Part shown: in pieces, positions 18,441-27,814 of the stretch | Layout of the letters: each line of letters opens with the position of its first letter | Numbering within the stretch: position 1 is the first letter of the stretch | Assembly (NCBI RefSeq): GCF_002993365.1 | Contig: NZ_PVNP01000186.1 | Span: 1-42,278 of the forward strand | Origin: Marisediminitalea alba | GTDB lineage: Bacteria > Pseudomonadota > Gammaproteobacteria > Enterobacterales > Alteromonadaceae | DNA length: 42,278 nt | Direction: 5' to 3' | Translations under genes and position numbers: made by a program | The notes under the pieces: generated by a model | Databases searched by the model: none | The model's input: only the letters and a program-made list of their open reading frames with translations | What the model was told of the DNA's origin: nothing

Positions 18441-18461
18441 AAATGTTAAAAATTAACATTT
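18441..18461. promoter_or_regulatory. AT-rich dyad upstream of the small exported-protein gene
   Basis: AAATGTTA and TAACATTT form a perfect 8-bp inverted repeat around AAAAT, 40-60 bp upstream of the ATG of the minus-strand gene. The position suits an operator or a 5'-UTR hairpin. The 219-bp gap to gcvA also contains GAATAA/TTATTC repeats, and no gene. Confidence 0.3.
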
Positions 18462-18620
18462 GAGAATTATCTTAACCTTCTGCGTTAAAAGAAGATTTTT
18501 TAAATTCCGGGTGAATAATAGACAGTTTATTCAATCCTGAAAAATGAAAAAAATTACCTTGTTTGGATTAGAAAAACTTATGAGTATTTCATTGTCCCGT
18601 CATAATAGCCGTGGTGACTG

Positions 18621-19520
18621 ATGCAACGCCGTTTACCTCCCTTAAATGCGCTCAAAGCCTTTGAAGCCGCGGCGCGCCATTTGAGCTTTACCCGCGCGGC
18701 TGATGAGTTGTTTGTTACCCAGGCCGCTGTGAGCCATCAAATTAAGGCATTAGAAGATTTCTTATCGCTTAAATTATTCATCCGGCGCAATCGCACGTTG
18801 TTGCTTACCGAAGAAGGGCAGGCATACTTTTTAGAATTGAAAGATATTTTTAAAAACCTCCAGGATGCTACCGAGCGGCTGCTGGCCCGGGGCAGTAAAG
18901 GGGCTATCACTGTTGCCACACCACCGAGTTTTGCCAGTCAATGGCTGGTTCCCAGGATCAGTCAGTTCAGTCAGCTATTCCCGGATATCGATGTTCGTCT
19001 TAAAGCTATCGATTTTGACGAAGGCTTCCTGACAGACGATATCGATGTTGCCATTTATTATGGCCGCGGGCGTTGGAACGGTATTCAGGCAGATAAACTG
19101 CACACCGAATTTTTAACTCCGCTGTGTTCGCCGAGTTTGTTTCAGGGCAGTAAACCGCTCAAAACACTTTCGGATCTGAAGCATCATGTGCTGTTACACG
19201 ATTCCAGCCGTGCTATCTGGAAAATGTGGTTACAGCACTTCAAGGTAGCTGGGGTTAACGTTAATCAGGGGCCGGTTTTCAGTCATTCCATGATGGTGAT
19301 GCAGGCCGCTGCACTGGGCCAGGGGATTGCCCTGGGTAATTCTGTATTAGCCAAGCCGGAACTCGACGCCGGGCGCCTTATAATGCCCTTCGAGGAAAAA
19401 CTCGAAAGCCGGGACGCCTATTATCTGGTGTATCATGAAGGGCAGGGCGACATGGGTAAGATTGCCGCATTTCGTGAATGGGTAGTGAATTTAGTCAAAG
19501 AGGAACAAGCTTTTGTCTGA
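18621..19520 (+). CDS. gcvA: LysR-family regulator, GcvA-like
   Basis: A 299-aa DNA-binding regulator. The winged helix-turn-helix is at about 6-65 (LNALKAFEAAARHLSFTRAADELFVTQAAVSHQIKALED, quoted in part), followed by a periplasmic-binding-protein-like effector domain (ITVATPPSFASQWLVPRI). The N-terminus MQRRLPPLNALKAFEAAARH is that of GcvA-type proteins. In E. coli GcvA controls the glycine cleavage operon and lies next to ygdD and rlmM, the same order as here. The assignment rests on this synteny plus similarity. The target genes gcvTHP are not in the window. Confidence 0.85.
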   Translation: MQRRLPPLNALKAFEAAARHLSFTRAADELFVTQAAVSHQIKALEDFLSLKLFIRRNRTLLLTEEGQAYFLELKDIFKNLQDATERLLARGSKGAITVATPPSFASQWLVPRISQFSQLFPDIDVRLKAIDFDEGFLTDDIDVAIYYGRGRWNGIQADKLHTEFLTPLCSPSLFQGSKPLKTLSDLKHHVLLHDSSRAIWKMWLQHFKVAGVNVNQGPVFSHSMMVMQAAALGQGIALGNSVLAKPELDAGRLIMPFEEKLESRDAYYLVYHEGQGDMGKIAAFREWVVNLVKEEQAFV

Positions 19521-20142
19521 GTGGTATGTCGACACGCCGGCTAAACCGGTAGCCACCGTTATTTTAGCCCACGGGGCCGGTGCAGGAGCAGAGTCAGAGT
19601 TTATGGTCGATATGGCTGCGCAACTGGCTGCACAGAATATTAATGTGGTGCGTTTTAATTTTCCGTATATGGAAATCATCAAGGAAACCGGTAAAAAGCG
19701 ACCACCGGATAAAATGCCTAAGCTGGAAACCTGTTTTCATAGCGTGATCGAAAATGTGCAGGCTAAATGGGCGGATTTGCCCCTGTTTATTGGTGGCAAA
19801 AGTATGGGCGGACGGGTCGCTACTCTGATCCTGGAGCAATCTAAAGCGCTGGGTGCCATTGCACTTGGCTATCCTTTCCACCCACCGGGCAAACCAGAAA
19901 AACTGCGCACCGGACATTTACTGGCGTTAGAAAAGCCGCTGCTGATCATTCAGGGGGAACGGGATACTTTTGGCCGTCGTGATGAAGTGGAAGACTATGG
20001 TTTGTCTTCTGCGGTACAAACCGAGTTTCTGGCTGATGGCGACCACAGTTTTAAGCCGCGCAAGTCCAGCGGCCTGACTCAGGATGAGCATATTCAGAAT
20101 GCCGCGAGGCTGACGGTGTCTTTTATTGAGGCGCAAAAATGA
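19513..20142 (+). CDS. TEX30/KANSL3-type alpha/beta hydrolase
   Basis: A 209-aa small alpha/beta hydrolase of the COG3571 type. It shows LAHGAGAGAESEFM, nucleophile elbow GGKSMGGR, acid region IQGERDTFGR and terminal GDHSFKPRKSSG. The substrate is unknown. It starts at TTG 19513 inside the end of gcvA (8-nt overlap), with AGAGGAAC as ribosome site 8 nt upstream, and ends overlapping ygdD by ATGA. Its insertion between gcvA and ygdD differs from E. coli. No signal peptide, so cytoplasmic. Confidence 0.85.
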   Translation: MSEWYVDTPAKPVATVILAHGAGAGAESEFMVDMAAQLAAQNINVVRFNFPYMEIIKETGKKRPPDKMPKLETCFHSVIENVQAKWADLPLFIGGKSMGGRVATLILEQSKALGAIALGYPFHPPGKPEKLRTGHLLALEKPLLIIQGERDTFGRRDEVEDYGLSSAVQTEFLADGDHSFKPRKSSGLTQDEHIQNAARLTVSFIEAQK

Positions 20143-20543
20143 GAATGTATTTATTGATTGGTGCCTTATTAGCGTTACTCGGCGTTATGCTTGGCGCGTT
20201 TGGTGCTCATGGCCTGAAAAATATTCTGGACGCCAGCGCTCTGGCCACTTTTGAGGTAGGCGTGCGTTATCAGATGTACCATGCCCTGGCGATTTTACTG
20301 GTGGGTGGTCTGGCCGCTCAGGCCAGCCTGGTATGGCGTAAGCGCGCCGCGTTATTGTTTATCATTGGCAGTGTGTTGTTTAGCGGCAGTATTTATTTGT
20401 TGGTATTAACCGGCCAGAAATGGCTGGGGCCGGTCACGCCGCTTGGCGGTCTGTGCCTGATGCTGGGTTGGGTAGCCCTGGCGATTAGCGTGATGAAAGG
20501 CGCTGACAACAGTGCCGATACCAGGCCTGGGAGTAATGATTAA
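20139..20543 (+). CDS. ygdD: DUF423 membrane protein YgdD
   Basis: A 134-aa inner-membrane protein with four predicted helices. The N-terminal LLALLGVMLGAFGAHGLK and VRYQMYHALAILLVG are the DUF423 signatures. Function unknown. It overlaps the hydrolase by 4 nt (ATGA) and rlmM by 1 nt (TAATG), so the unit gcvA-hydrolase-ygdD-rlmM is tightly coupled. Confidence 0.92.
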   Translation: MRMYLLIGALLALLGVMLGAFGAHGLKNILDASALATFEVGVRYQMYHALAILLVGGLAAQASLVWRKRAALLFIIGSVLFSGSIYLLVLTGQKWLGPVTPLGGLCLMLGWVALAISVMKGADNSADTRPGSND

Positions 20544-21628
20544 TGAATGACGCACAACAAAGTATTATTGCCTATTGCCGCCCGGGTTACGAAGTGGACA
20601 CCGGTAATGAGTTAACAGAGCTGGCCACGCAAAAGGCGTTATATGGTTACCCGGTATTTAAAGCCGGTGAGGGCTATATTCGCTTTCAGTTCCATGAGCC
20701 GGAACACGCTGAGCAATTTATCAATGAAGTGGCGGTCAGTGATACTATTTTCCCCCGCCAAATGTTTCTGGTTCTGGCCAGTATTGCCATTGAAGATAAA
20801 TCAGATCGCATCGGGCCGGTAGTACATGCCTTGGCGCAAAGCGATATCAGCCGTTGCGGTACCTTGTTTGTGGACTATCCGGATACCGAAGAGGGCAAAG
20901 CGCTGGCTAAGTTATGCCGTAAGTTTGCGGTGCCTTTACGCCAGGCATTACGGGCCAGAGACTACCTGACCCGCAAAGAACAACTTAATTTAGCGGCATT
21001 GCACGTCTTTTTTACCTCTGGCGAGGCCTGTTACGTGGGCGTAAGTCAGGCCAAAATGCGCAGTCCTTTTGAGAACGGTATATGCCGTTTAAAGTTTCCG
21101 CCTAAAGCACCAAGCCGTTCTACTCTTAAGCTGGAAGAGGCGCTGTTAACTATGCTCAGCGCCCGTCAGCGTGAGGCAATCTGTCGTGCTGGTGCCAGAG
21201 CCGTGGATCTTGGTGCATGTCCTGGTGGCTGGACTTATCAGTTAGTATCGCGCGATATGCACGTCGAAGCAGTCGATAATGGTAAAATGGCAGATGACCT
21301 GATGGCCACTGGTCTGGTAGACTATCGCGCCGAAGACGGTTTTAAGTATCGTCCGCAGATGGGCCATGTAGAATTGCTGGTCTGCGATATGATTGAAAAA
21401 CCCGACAGGGTGGCGGCGCTGATGGCGAACTGGTTAACCCGAAATTGGGCAACCCACGCAATTTTTAATTTAAAATTGCCAATGAAACGTCGCTATGAGA
21501 CCGTACGCGCCGCAATAGAAGCGGTGGGATCACAATTAGCGTCAGCGAATATTAAAGCAACCATGGTTATTCGTCATCTCTATCACAACCGGGATGAAGT
21601 CACGGTTGCAGTGATCCGCGAAATTTGA
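20543..21628 (+). CDS. rlmM: 23S rRNA C2498 2'-O-ribose methyltransferase
   Basis: 361 aa. It methylates the ribose of C2498 in the peptidyl-transferase loop of 23S rRNA before ribosome assembly. The N-terminal THUMP-like RNA-binding half is followed by the Rossmann fold with VDLGACPGGWTYQLVSRD (about 220-237). The K-D-K-E type residues are spread through MEAVDNGK-like, LVCDMIEKP and NLKLPMKRRYE segments. Last gene of the gcvA unit. The start ATG overlaps the ygdD stop. Confidence 0.95.
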   Translation: MNDAQQSIIAYCRPGYEVDTGNELTELATQKALYGYPVFKAGEGYIRFQFHEPEHAEQFINEVAVSDTIFPRQMFLVLASIAIEDKSDRIGPVVHALAQSDISRCGTLFVDYPDTEEGKALAKLCRKFAVPLRQALRARDYLTRKEQLNLAALHVFFTSGEACYVGVSQAKMRSPFENGICRLKFPPKAPSRSTLKLEEALLTMLSARQREAICRAGARAVDLGACPGGWTYQLVSRDMHVEAVDNGKMADDLMATGLVDYRAEDGFKYRPQMGHVELLVCDMIEKPDRVAALMANWLTRNWATHAIFNLKLPMKRRYETVRAAIEAVGSQLASANIKATMVIRHLYHNRDEVTVAVIREI

Positions 21629-21735
21629 TTTATATTTTATTTAAAACAGTAAGTTAGGTGAAAATGGCCGAGTTTTCGCTGGATAAGTTTTAGTCTTTTT
21701 TCATAAAGGACTATAAATCCGGTATGGAAATCTTA

Positions 21736-21741
21736 TATAAT
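21736..21741 (+). promoter_or_regulatory. -10 element of the fusA2 promoter
   Basis: A perfect TATAAT is followed directly by the GC-rich discriminator CGCGCCG, 40 bp upstream of the EF-G start. The -35 region is weak (no TTGACA-like box at 16-18 bp). The GC-rich discriminator suggests growth-rate or stringent control, as for other translation genes. Confidence 0.5.
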
Positions 21742-21781
21742 CGCGCCGTTTTTTTTACTCTGAACCAACGAAAGTGAACTA

Positions 21782-23869
21782 ATGGCAGACTTATCTCATT
21801 ACAGAAACATTGGTATTTTCGCCCACGTAGACGCGGGTAAAACGACCACTACAGAACGTATTTTGAAACTTACCGGTAAAATCCATAAGACCGGTGAAGT
21901 GCACGACGGTGAGTCAACGACTGACTTTATGGAACAGGAAGCTGAGCGTGGTATTACTATCCAGTCTGCTGCGACCACCTGTTTCTGGAAAGATCACCGC
22001 ATGAACATCATCGATACTCCAGGGCACGTTGACTTCACCGTTGAAGTTTATCGTTCACTGAAAGTACTCGACGGCGGTATCGGTGTATTCTGTGGTTCAG
22101 GCGGTGTTGAGCCTCAGTCTGAAACCAACTGGCGTTATGCTAACGAATCAGAAGTTGCACGTGTTATCTTCGTAAACAAACTAGACCGTATGGGTGCAGA
22201 CTTCTACCGTGTTGTTGGTCAGGTTAAGAAAGTACTGGCGGCTAACCCGTTAGTAATGACCCTGCCAATCGGTATCGAAGACGAGTTTAAAGGTGTTGTT
22301 AACCTGCTCGATATGAAAGCCTACATCTGGGATGACTCTGGCCTGCCAGAAAACTACGAAATCGTAGACATTCCTGAAGACATGGTTGAGAAAGCCAACG
22401 AATATCGTGAGCAAATGGTTGAAACAGCTGTTGAGCAGGACGACGACCTGATGATGGCTTACATGGATGGCGAAGAGCCGTCTTTAGAAGACCTGAAGCG
22501 TTGTATCCGTAAAGGTACCCGCGATATGTCTTTCTTCCCGACTTACTGTGGTTCGGCGTTCAAAAACAAAGGTATTCAGTTAGTACTGGATGCGGTTATT
22601 GACTTCCTGCCTTCACCTACAGAAGTTGATCCACAGGATCTGACTGACCCTGAAACGGGTGAGCCTACTGGTGAAGTAGCGACGGTTTCTACAGACGAGC
22701 CGTTTCGCGCGCTGGCGTTTAAGATCATGGATGACCGTTTTGGTGCCCTGACCTTTATCCGTATTTACTCTGGTGTACTGAACAAGGGTGACACTATCCT
22801 TAACTCAGCAACCGGTAAAACAGAGCGTATCGGCCGTATGGTTGAAATGCACGCCGACGAACGTACTGAACTTACTTCAGCGCACGCGGGTGACATTCTG
22901 GCCGTGGTAGGTATGAAGAACGTTCAGACTGGTCACACTCTGTGTGATCCGAAGAACGAGTGTACACTTGAGCCAATGATCTTCCCTGAGCCGGTAATCT
23001 CAATTGCTGTTAAGCCTAAAGATAAAGGCGCTAACGAGAAGATGTCTATCGCTATCGGTAAACTGGTAGCAGAAGATCCATCGTTCCAGGTTGAAACCGA
23101 TGAAGATTCTGGCGAAACCATCCTGAAAGGTATGGGTGAGCTGCACTTAGACATCAAAGTAGACATCCTGAAGCGTACTTACGGTGTTGAGCTGGAAGTA
23201 GGTCAACCACAGGTTGCTTATCGTGAAACTATCACTACTCCGGTAGAAGACAGCTACACGCACAAGAAACAGTCTGGTGGGTCTGGTCAGTTCGGTAAGA
23301 TCGATTACCGCATCAAGCCAGGCGAGCAAAACTCAGGCTTCACGTTCACCTCTACCGTTGTTGGTGGTAACGTACCTAAAGAATTCTTCCCGGCCATCGA
23401 AAAAGGCTTTAAGTCTATGATGGATCAAGGTGTTCTGGCTGGTTATCCGGTTCTGGACGTTGAAGTTGAACTGTTCGACGGTGGTTTCCACGCAGTTGAC
23501 TCATCAGCTATCGCGTTCGAAATCGCAGCGAAAGGTGCATTCCGTCAGTCTATTCCAAAGGCCGGTCCTCAGCTTCTTGAACCAATCATGAAAGTTGACG
23601 TGTTCAGCCCGGAAGACAACGTTGGTGATGTAATCGGTGACCTTAACCGTCGTCGTGGTATGATCAAAGATCAGGAAGCTGGCGCAACAGGTGTACGCAT
23701 TAAGGCAGACGTTCCTCTGTCAGAAATGTTCGGTTACATCGGTCACCTGCGTACTATTACTTCAGGTCGTGGTCAGTTCTCTATGGAATTCAGCCACTAC
23801 TCGTCTTGTCCGCAAAACGTTGCTGACAAGGTTATCGAAGAAGCTAAAGCGCGTAAAGCGGCCAAATAA
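21782..23869 (+). CDS. fusA2: Elongation factor G, second type (EF-G2)
   Basis: A 695-aa translational GTPase with all five EF-G domains. G1 is [15 protein letters not shown], with the switch I block [15 protein letters not shown]3 DTPGHVDF and G4 NKLDRMGAD. Domain IV carries the loop [14 protein letters not shown] and domain V the [20 protein letters not shown] end. The N-terminus ([20 protein letters not shown]) and the [22 protein letters not shown] segment match the stand-alone EF-G 2 of Vibrio and Shewanella, not the str-operon EF-G1. No rpsL, rpsG or tuf is near. Codon use is strongly biased, suggesting high expression. It may replace EF-G1 in some conditions or specialise in recycling; this is not shown here. 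Confidence 0.9.
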   Translation: MADLSHYRNIGIFAHVDAGKTTTTERILKLTGKIHKTGEVHDGESTTDFMEQEAERGITIQSAATTCFWKDHRMNIIDTPGHVDFTVEVYRSLKVLDGGIGVFCGSGGVEPQSETNWRYANESEVARVIFVNKLDRMGADFYRVVGQVKKVLAANPLVMTLPIGIEDEFKGVVNLLDMKAYIWDDSGLPENYEIVDIPEDMVEKANEYREQMVETAVEQDDDLMMAYMDGEEPSLEDLKRCIRKGTRDMSFFPTYCGSAFKNKGIQLVLDAVIDFLPSPTEVDPQDLTDPETGEPTGEVATVSTDEPFRALAFKIMDDRFGALTFIRIYSGVLNKGDTILNSATGKTERIGRMVEMHADERTELTSAHAGDILAVVGMKNVQTGHTLCDPKNECTLEPMIFPEPVISIAVKPKDKGANEKMSIAIGKLVAEDPSFQVETDEDSGETILKGMGELHLDIKVDILKRTYGVELEVGQPQVAYRETITTPVEDSYTHKKQSGGSGQFGKIDYRIKPGEQNSGFTFTSTVVGGNVPKEFFPAIEKGFKSMMDQGVLAGYPVLDVEVELFDGGFHAVDSSAIAFEIAAKGAFRQSIPKAGPQLLEPIMKVDVFSPEDNVGDVIGDLNRRRGMIKDQEAGATGVRIKADVPLSEMFGYIGHLRTITSGRGQFSMEFSHYSSCPQNVADKVIEEAKARKAAK

Positions 23870-23910
23870 TTTGGTATCAGCTGATTCGATACTCACTGAG
23901 TAAAGCGTAC

Positions 23911-23940
23911 GAAAAAACCCGCCGGATGGCGGGTTTTTTC
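23911..23940. terminator. Bidirectional terminator between fusA2 and the EAL gene
   Basis: A 13-bp perfect stem GAAAAAACCCGCC/GGCGGGTTTTTTC around a GGAT loop has T-runs on both strands. It serves the convergent fusA2 and EAL genes. Confidence 0.93.
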
Positions 23941-23973
23941 TGTTCTGTTACCAGCTAAACAAGCACTTATGCT

Positions 23974-24783
23974 TTAACGGTACTTTTCCTGACTTACGCG
24001 AGGGAATACTTCGAACTGTGGTGGTGAAAAGTAATAGCCCTGCTGGTGAGTGATGCCAAGTTCAGCCAGCGTATCCCGTTCTGCTTTGGTTTCTACTCCT
24101 TCAGCGAGGATGCCAATATTTAAATCACCGCAAAGTGCAGTTAAAGCGGCCAGGATTTGTTTTTTACGTGAATTGGTATCGATACTTCGAATTAAATTCA
24201 TATCAACCTTTATGCTGTCTGGCTCTAGTTCGGCCAGCCAGTCGAGGTTAGCGTAACCCGATCCAAAATCGTCCAGCGCAACGTTAAAACCAATTTCTTT
24301 ATAATACTCGATGATTTTTTGCAGATGGGACGTGTCCCGAATATGTTCAGATTCGACTACCTCAAAGGTGATATTTTCACAAGGGAACTGGTATTTTTCT
24401 GCCGCAGCCAGTGTAGTGCGAATGCATATATCGGGTTTATAAACGGCCCCGGGTAAAAAGTTGATATTTAACCGCTCCCGCAGGTTTGCTTTGGCGGCCA
24501 GCGCGATGGCCTTCACCCGGCATACCTGGTCAAACCGGTATATATTGCGCGCCGTGATCTGACTGATAATCATACCGGCAGGCTCGTTTTTAAGGCCGCG
24601 CACTAAACCCTCATAACCAAAGACCCTTTTACCCGCTAAATCGACCAATGGCTGAAATGCCATGCTGAAATCAAATTCAAGCGCTTCGCCATTTCGACAA
24701 CCCTCACAGGGCAGTGCTCTGGCGTTTTCTTCAGTAATAAATAAAGGTAGCTCTGTTGTTGTCAGGTTTTTAAAAGTCATCAC
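23974..24783 (-). CDS. EAL-domain cyclic-di-GMP phosphodiesterase
   Basis: 269 aa, one EAL domain (about 35-265) with a short N-terminal segment holding CEGC (residues 26-29). The signature reads EGL at 58-60. Other active-site blocks are present: NINFLPG, FEVVESE, LDDFGSGYANL with its double Asp, IKVDM and LAEGVET, then QGYYFSPP. All metal and catalytic residues seem kept, so it probably linearises cyclic-di-GMP. There is no sensor domain; the CxxC could bind metal or sense redox state. It is divergent from the small membrane-protein gene at 24911. Confidence 0.88.
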   Translation of the reverse strand: MMTFKNLTTTELPLFITEENARALPCEGCRNGEALEFDFSMAFQPLVDLAGKRVFGYEGLVRGLKNEPAGMIISQITARNIYRFDQVCRVKAIALAAKANLRERLNINFLPGAVYKPDICIRTTLAAAEKYQFPCENITFEVVESEHIRDTSHLQKIIEYYKEIGFNVALDDFGSGYANLDWLAELEPDSIKVDMNLIRSIDTNSRKKQILAALTALCGDLNIGILAEGVETKAERDTLAELGITHQQGYYFSPPQFEVFPRVSQEKYR

Positions 24784-24910
24784 TTAATTTGTTTCTTAAT
24801 CTCTTTATCCATGCTAGACGTTTTAGTGGTGCAGTACAAATTCGGTGACTCAGATCAATACCGCTAACGGAAGTTTATATTAGATTTAATCTATATTCCG
24901 GAGGTGACCT

Positions 24911-25147
24911 GTGACCGACCAAAAGCTAATCCTGCTGCTCAAAATCATCATGAGCATTGGCATCAGCCTTATTCTGGCTGGCGTTTACTGCCACATGTAC
25001 AGCGAAACCATTGAAAAAATGGGTGTCACCGGAATTGTAATCAGTGCCTGTCTGGTGGCAATTGGGATGATTTTATCGTTGCCAACCAAAATGTACCTCA
25101 CTTTTATCCTGGTTAAGCGGGAAGAGGACAGCAAAAAAGCCCTTTAA
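24911..25147 (+). CDS. Small two-helix membrane protein
   Basis: 78 aa with two hydrophobic helices (about 7-27 and 38-58) separated by a short loop with CHMYSETIEKMG, and a charged C-terminal tail (REEDSKKAL). It starts at GTG 24911 with GAGGTGAC upstream. Family not recognised. It lies between an EAL gene and a MetOD1/GGDEF pair, 237 bp before the latter. That gap holds no gene that I can see. Confidence 0.6.
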   Translation: MTDQKLILLLKIIMSIGISLILAGVYCHMYSETIEKMGVTGIVISACLVAIGMILSLPTKMYLTFILVKREEDSKKAL

Positions 25148-25384
25148 GGATGATGTACCAACGCCGCGCAGTGCAGTTAATCAACTAAACAGCTTGAAAT
25201 TACCCGTCGTTTGGCAACCTTATGAACCGAAGCTGTATTGTTTTTATCCGCTAGTTGGTTGTGCTGACTGGTATTCCCGAGGATTTTGTTCTACACCTTT
25301 AGTATAGTTTTCACTCAAAGATATTAATCGTTGCGAAGCTAATTAACTAACGTTTGGAGTGAAGTTGTTTAAAGGGAAAATGTC

Positions 25385-25912
25385 ATGGGTCAGAGTAACG
25401 TCATCGAGTTTGTTGAACTCGATATCGATATACAACAAAAGCACTTTTACCGTAAATGCCTGCTGGATCTCAATGATGTGTTAGAACAGATAATCGGTAC
25501 CGAAGAAAGTGCTGCATTTGTCGGTCTGGTCGCTAGTCGTCTGGCTGATTTTTTCATGGATGCCTATCGCGCATCTTCAGGTCACAGGCGTTATTCAACC
25601 ACTCAACTGGCAAATCTGCTGGTAGATTTGAAGCGCCGTATTGGCGGCGACTTTTATGTTGAATCTGTTTGCGCAAGCAAAATTGTGTTGCGCAATCGCC
25701 GTTGTCCTTTTGGAAATGAAGTCGTTGGTAACACCGCAATGTGCAATATGACTGCTGGTGTATTTGGAAAGATCGTTGCCGATAGTCAAAATTATGCAGC
25801 GGTATCGATAGATGAAGCAATCGCCCGCGGTGACAAGCAATGTCAGATCACCATCTTACTTGACATTGATGAGAATTTACCGACGAACTATAAGGAGTTT
25901 TTCAATGTCTGA
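25385..25912 (+). CDS. MetOD1-like (methanogen output domain) sensory protein
   Basis: 175 aa. The C-terminal half has the pattern CPFG (C107), AMCNMTAGVFGKIV (C120), YAAVSIDEAIARGDKQCQITILLD (C153), which I associate with the MetOD1/V4R-like small-ligand or output domains. The N-terminal half is helical (LNDVLEQIIGTEESAAFVGLVASRLADFF). Its cysteines C107, C120 and C153 could bind metal or haem or sense redox; this is inference. The gene overlaps the following GGDEF gene by 8 nt, so the two are probably made together as a sensor/output pair. The family call is from memory of the motif. Confidence 0.6.
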   Translation: MGQSNVIEFVELDIDIQQKHFYRKCLLDLNDVLEQIIGTEESAAFVGLVASRLADFFMDAYRASSGHRRYSTTQLANLLVDLKRRIGGDFYVESVCASKIVLRNRRCPFGNEVVGNTAMCNMTAGVFGKIVADSQNYAAVSIDEAIARGDKQCQITILLDIDENLPTNYKEFFNV

Positions 25913-26849
25913 TAACGCCATTGAATTACTCAATAAACATATTAACACTGAGACAATCCTGAGTAACATTAAGAATCCGGCCCTCGTAGTGGGGATTTCA
26001 GGCAAGGTTGCCAGGGTTAATAACCGCTGTTCTAAGTTACTGCCAGAACTGGTTGAAGGTATGAACCTGTCGGATGTATTTAGTGAAAAAGGCGTATTTG
26101 GGTCCTTTACGCAAATGATACGTCATGGTTTATCTGTCTCGGGTTTACACCCTTGTAATATAACCCGGAAATCGCCCGAGAAATCTAATCAGAGCCGCTT
26201 TCTGGGCTACTTTGCCATGTTGCGTTCGCAGATCACTCACAGGCCTATCGCGATTTTAGTACACGTAGATGAGCAAAACAGTAAGCGCGAACGTTTTATA
26301 CGTTTACAACAAGCCTTATCACAACGCGTTTCTGTGCTGCGGCAACTGCATAAAGACGGTTTACACGACCCGCTGACAAAGCTGAAAAACCGCCGGTTTA
26401 TGGATAGTTTTTTAGCTATGGAGTGTGATCTCAACAAGCGTCAGTTACAGCAAGGTTCTTTGGCAGTAATAGATATCGATTATTTTAAGCATGTTAACGA
26501 CACTTTTGGGCATACCACAGGTGACAGAGTGATTAAAATAGTGGCCGATGTTATTCGGGAGCGACTGCGAGAGAGTGACGTGTCTTGTCGCTGGGGCGGT
26601 GAAGAATTCGCCGTCTATTTGCATAATACCACCGGTGTTGATGCGATTACCCTGGCTGAAGAATTACGCATCTTAGTGCAAAGCAAGAAAATCGTTGAGC
26701 AGGGGAAAACCATACGCATCACGGTCAGCCTTGGCATTACAACTATTACTCACAATGATACCCCTACGAGTTTGTTCAGTCGCGCCGATAGCGCTTTGTA
26801 CAAAGCCAAGCAACAGGGGCGTAATCAGGTATATATCGAATTTTCTTAA
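25905..26849 (+). CDS. Diguanylate cyclase with N-terminal PAS-like domain
   Basis: 314 aa. Residues about 15-125 resemble a PAS fold (ILSNIKNPALVVGISGKVARVNNRCSKLL). A coiled linker (about 128-155) leads to the GGDEF domain, with DPLTKLKNRRFMD, DIDYFKHVNDTFGH and active loop GGEEF at 231-235. RESD five residues before the loop is an inhibitory I-site (RxxD), so product feedback is expected. The start at ATG 25905 has AAGGAG 8 nt upstream; the frame extends upstream only as a shadow of the preceding gene. It overlaps that gene by 8 nt. The protein should make cyclic-di-GMP, probably controlled by the MetOD1-like partner. Confidence 0.92.
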   Translation: MSDNAIELLNKHINTETILSNIKNPALVVGISGKVARVNNRCSKLLPELVEGMNLSDVFSEKGVFGSFTQMIRHGLSVSGLHPCNITRKSPEKSNQSRFLGYFAMLRSQITHRPIAILVHVDEQNSKRERFIRLQQALSQRVSVLRQLHKDGLHDPLTKLKNRRFMDSFLAMECDLNKRQLQQGSLAVIDIDYFKHVNDTFGHTTGDRVIKIVADVIRERLRESDVSCRWGGEEFAVYLHNTTGVDAITLAEELRILVQSKKIVEQGKTIRITVSLGITTITHNDTPTSLFSRADSALYKAKQQGRNQVYIEFS

Positions 26850-26858
26850 TAAACCAGG

Positions 26859-27710
26859 CTAGAGTTTTTGTACCGAATAGCCGCGCTTTATTAACATATC
26901 CAAAACGCTGTCCGGCCCCGACAGATGCATGGTGCCAACCAGCACAAACTCAGTTTGCGCCGAAGTCAGCATTTCCTCTATGGCAGGCAGCCAGTTTTCG
27001 TTTCGTTGTACCAGCAACTGTTGGTATATTTCAGGAAAATCGTCATTAAAGCTTTTTCCCTGGCTTTGATATAAGGCTTCCATATCGCCGCTCTGCCAGT
27101 ACTTTTTGAGCTCACCAAGCGCCTGAGGGAGTTGTTTTACATCATCCAGCGCGTAGCGGATCATCTGATCTTCGTCTGCGCCACCCAGCGCGGCAATAAA
27201 TTCCAGCTGTTGCTGAGGCGACTCAAACCAGTCTAGTGCCTTACCGTCGGTCATGGCTTTAAAATAATAAAATTCATCTACTCCCTGACTGGTTAATCCC
27301 AATAATCGCAGTTCGGCGAAGCTCAGGGTAATGCTAATCAGGGCCGGTGTATAATTGGCCATGCTCGTTATGTCCATCTGCCGGGCCGTTAAGTGAGCCT
27401 TGAGTGCCTGGTAGGTTTCGTTCGATAAAACGTCTTTTAGTTGTGTACCGTCACCGTAGGTCAGTCTGGCACGGGAGTCTTGCTGGAAGCGAGGGCTGTT
27501 GAGCCCGGCGATATCGGTTTCAAATACCAGCTTGTCGGCCTGATTGTAGGCGATGCCATAGGCATTGGGCAGCGGAAAGTCTTCGGGACTTAAAATATGC
27601 AGCGTGCCGCCAATATAGACAGTATTGCCTGCTTTGCTTACTTGCCAGACCGACGCAGCATAGGCCCAGCTGCAGGTGAATAAAAATAGCCAGCACAAAT
27701 GCTTCAGCAT
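26859..27710 (-). CDS. TraB/GumN-family protein
   Basis: 283 aa with a signal peptide (LCWLFLFTCSWAYAAS). The two conserved GxxH motifs are present: GTLH (35-38) near the N-terminus and GTMH near residue 262. Conserved ETD lies about residue 65. The family is related to the TIKI metalloproteases and is expected to act in the periplasm, but the substrate is unknown. It converges on the GGDEF gene with only 9 nt between stops. Confidence 0.85.
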   Translation of the reverse strand: MLKHLCWLFLFTCSWAYAASVWQVSKAGNTVYIGGTLHILSPEDFPLPNAYGIAYNQADKLVFETDIAGLNSPRFQQDSRARLTYGDGTQLKDVLSNETYQALKAHLTARQMDITSMANYTPALISITLSFAELRLLGLTSQGVDEFYYFKAMTDGKALDWFESPQQQLEFIAALGGADEDQMIRYALDDVKQLPQALGELKKYWQSGDMEALYQSQGKSFNDDFPEIYQQLLVQRNENWLPAIEEMLTSAQTEFVLVGTMHLSGPDSVLDMLIKRGYSVQKL

Positions 27711-27814
27711 GCTCGGATGTCCCTGAACAAAACCATTAATCTACCTGCTAAGTACTTATCCGGCAATGATTAATGGCTTTAAACTGGCGAGGTGAGCGGG
27801 TGTAATAACAATAG

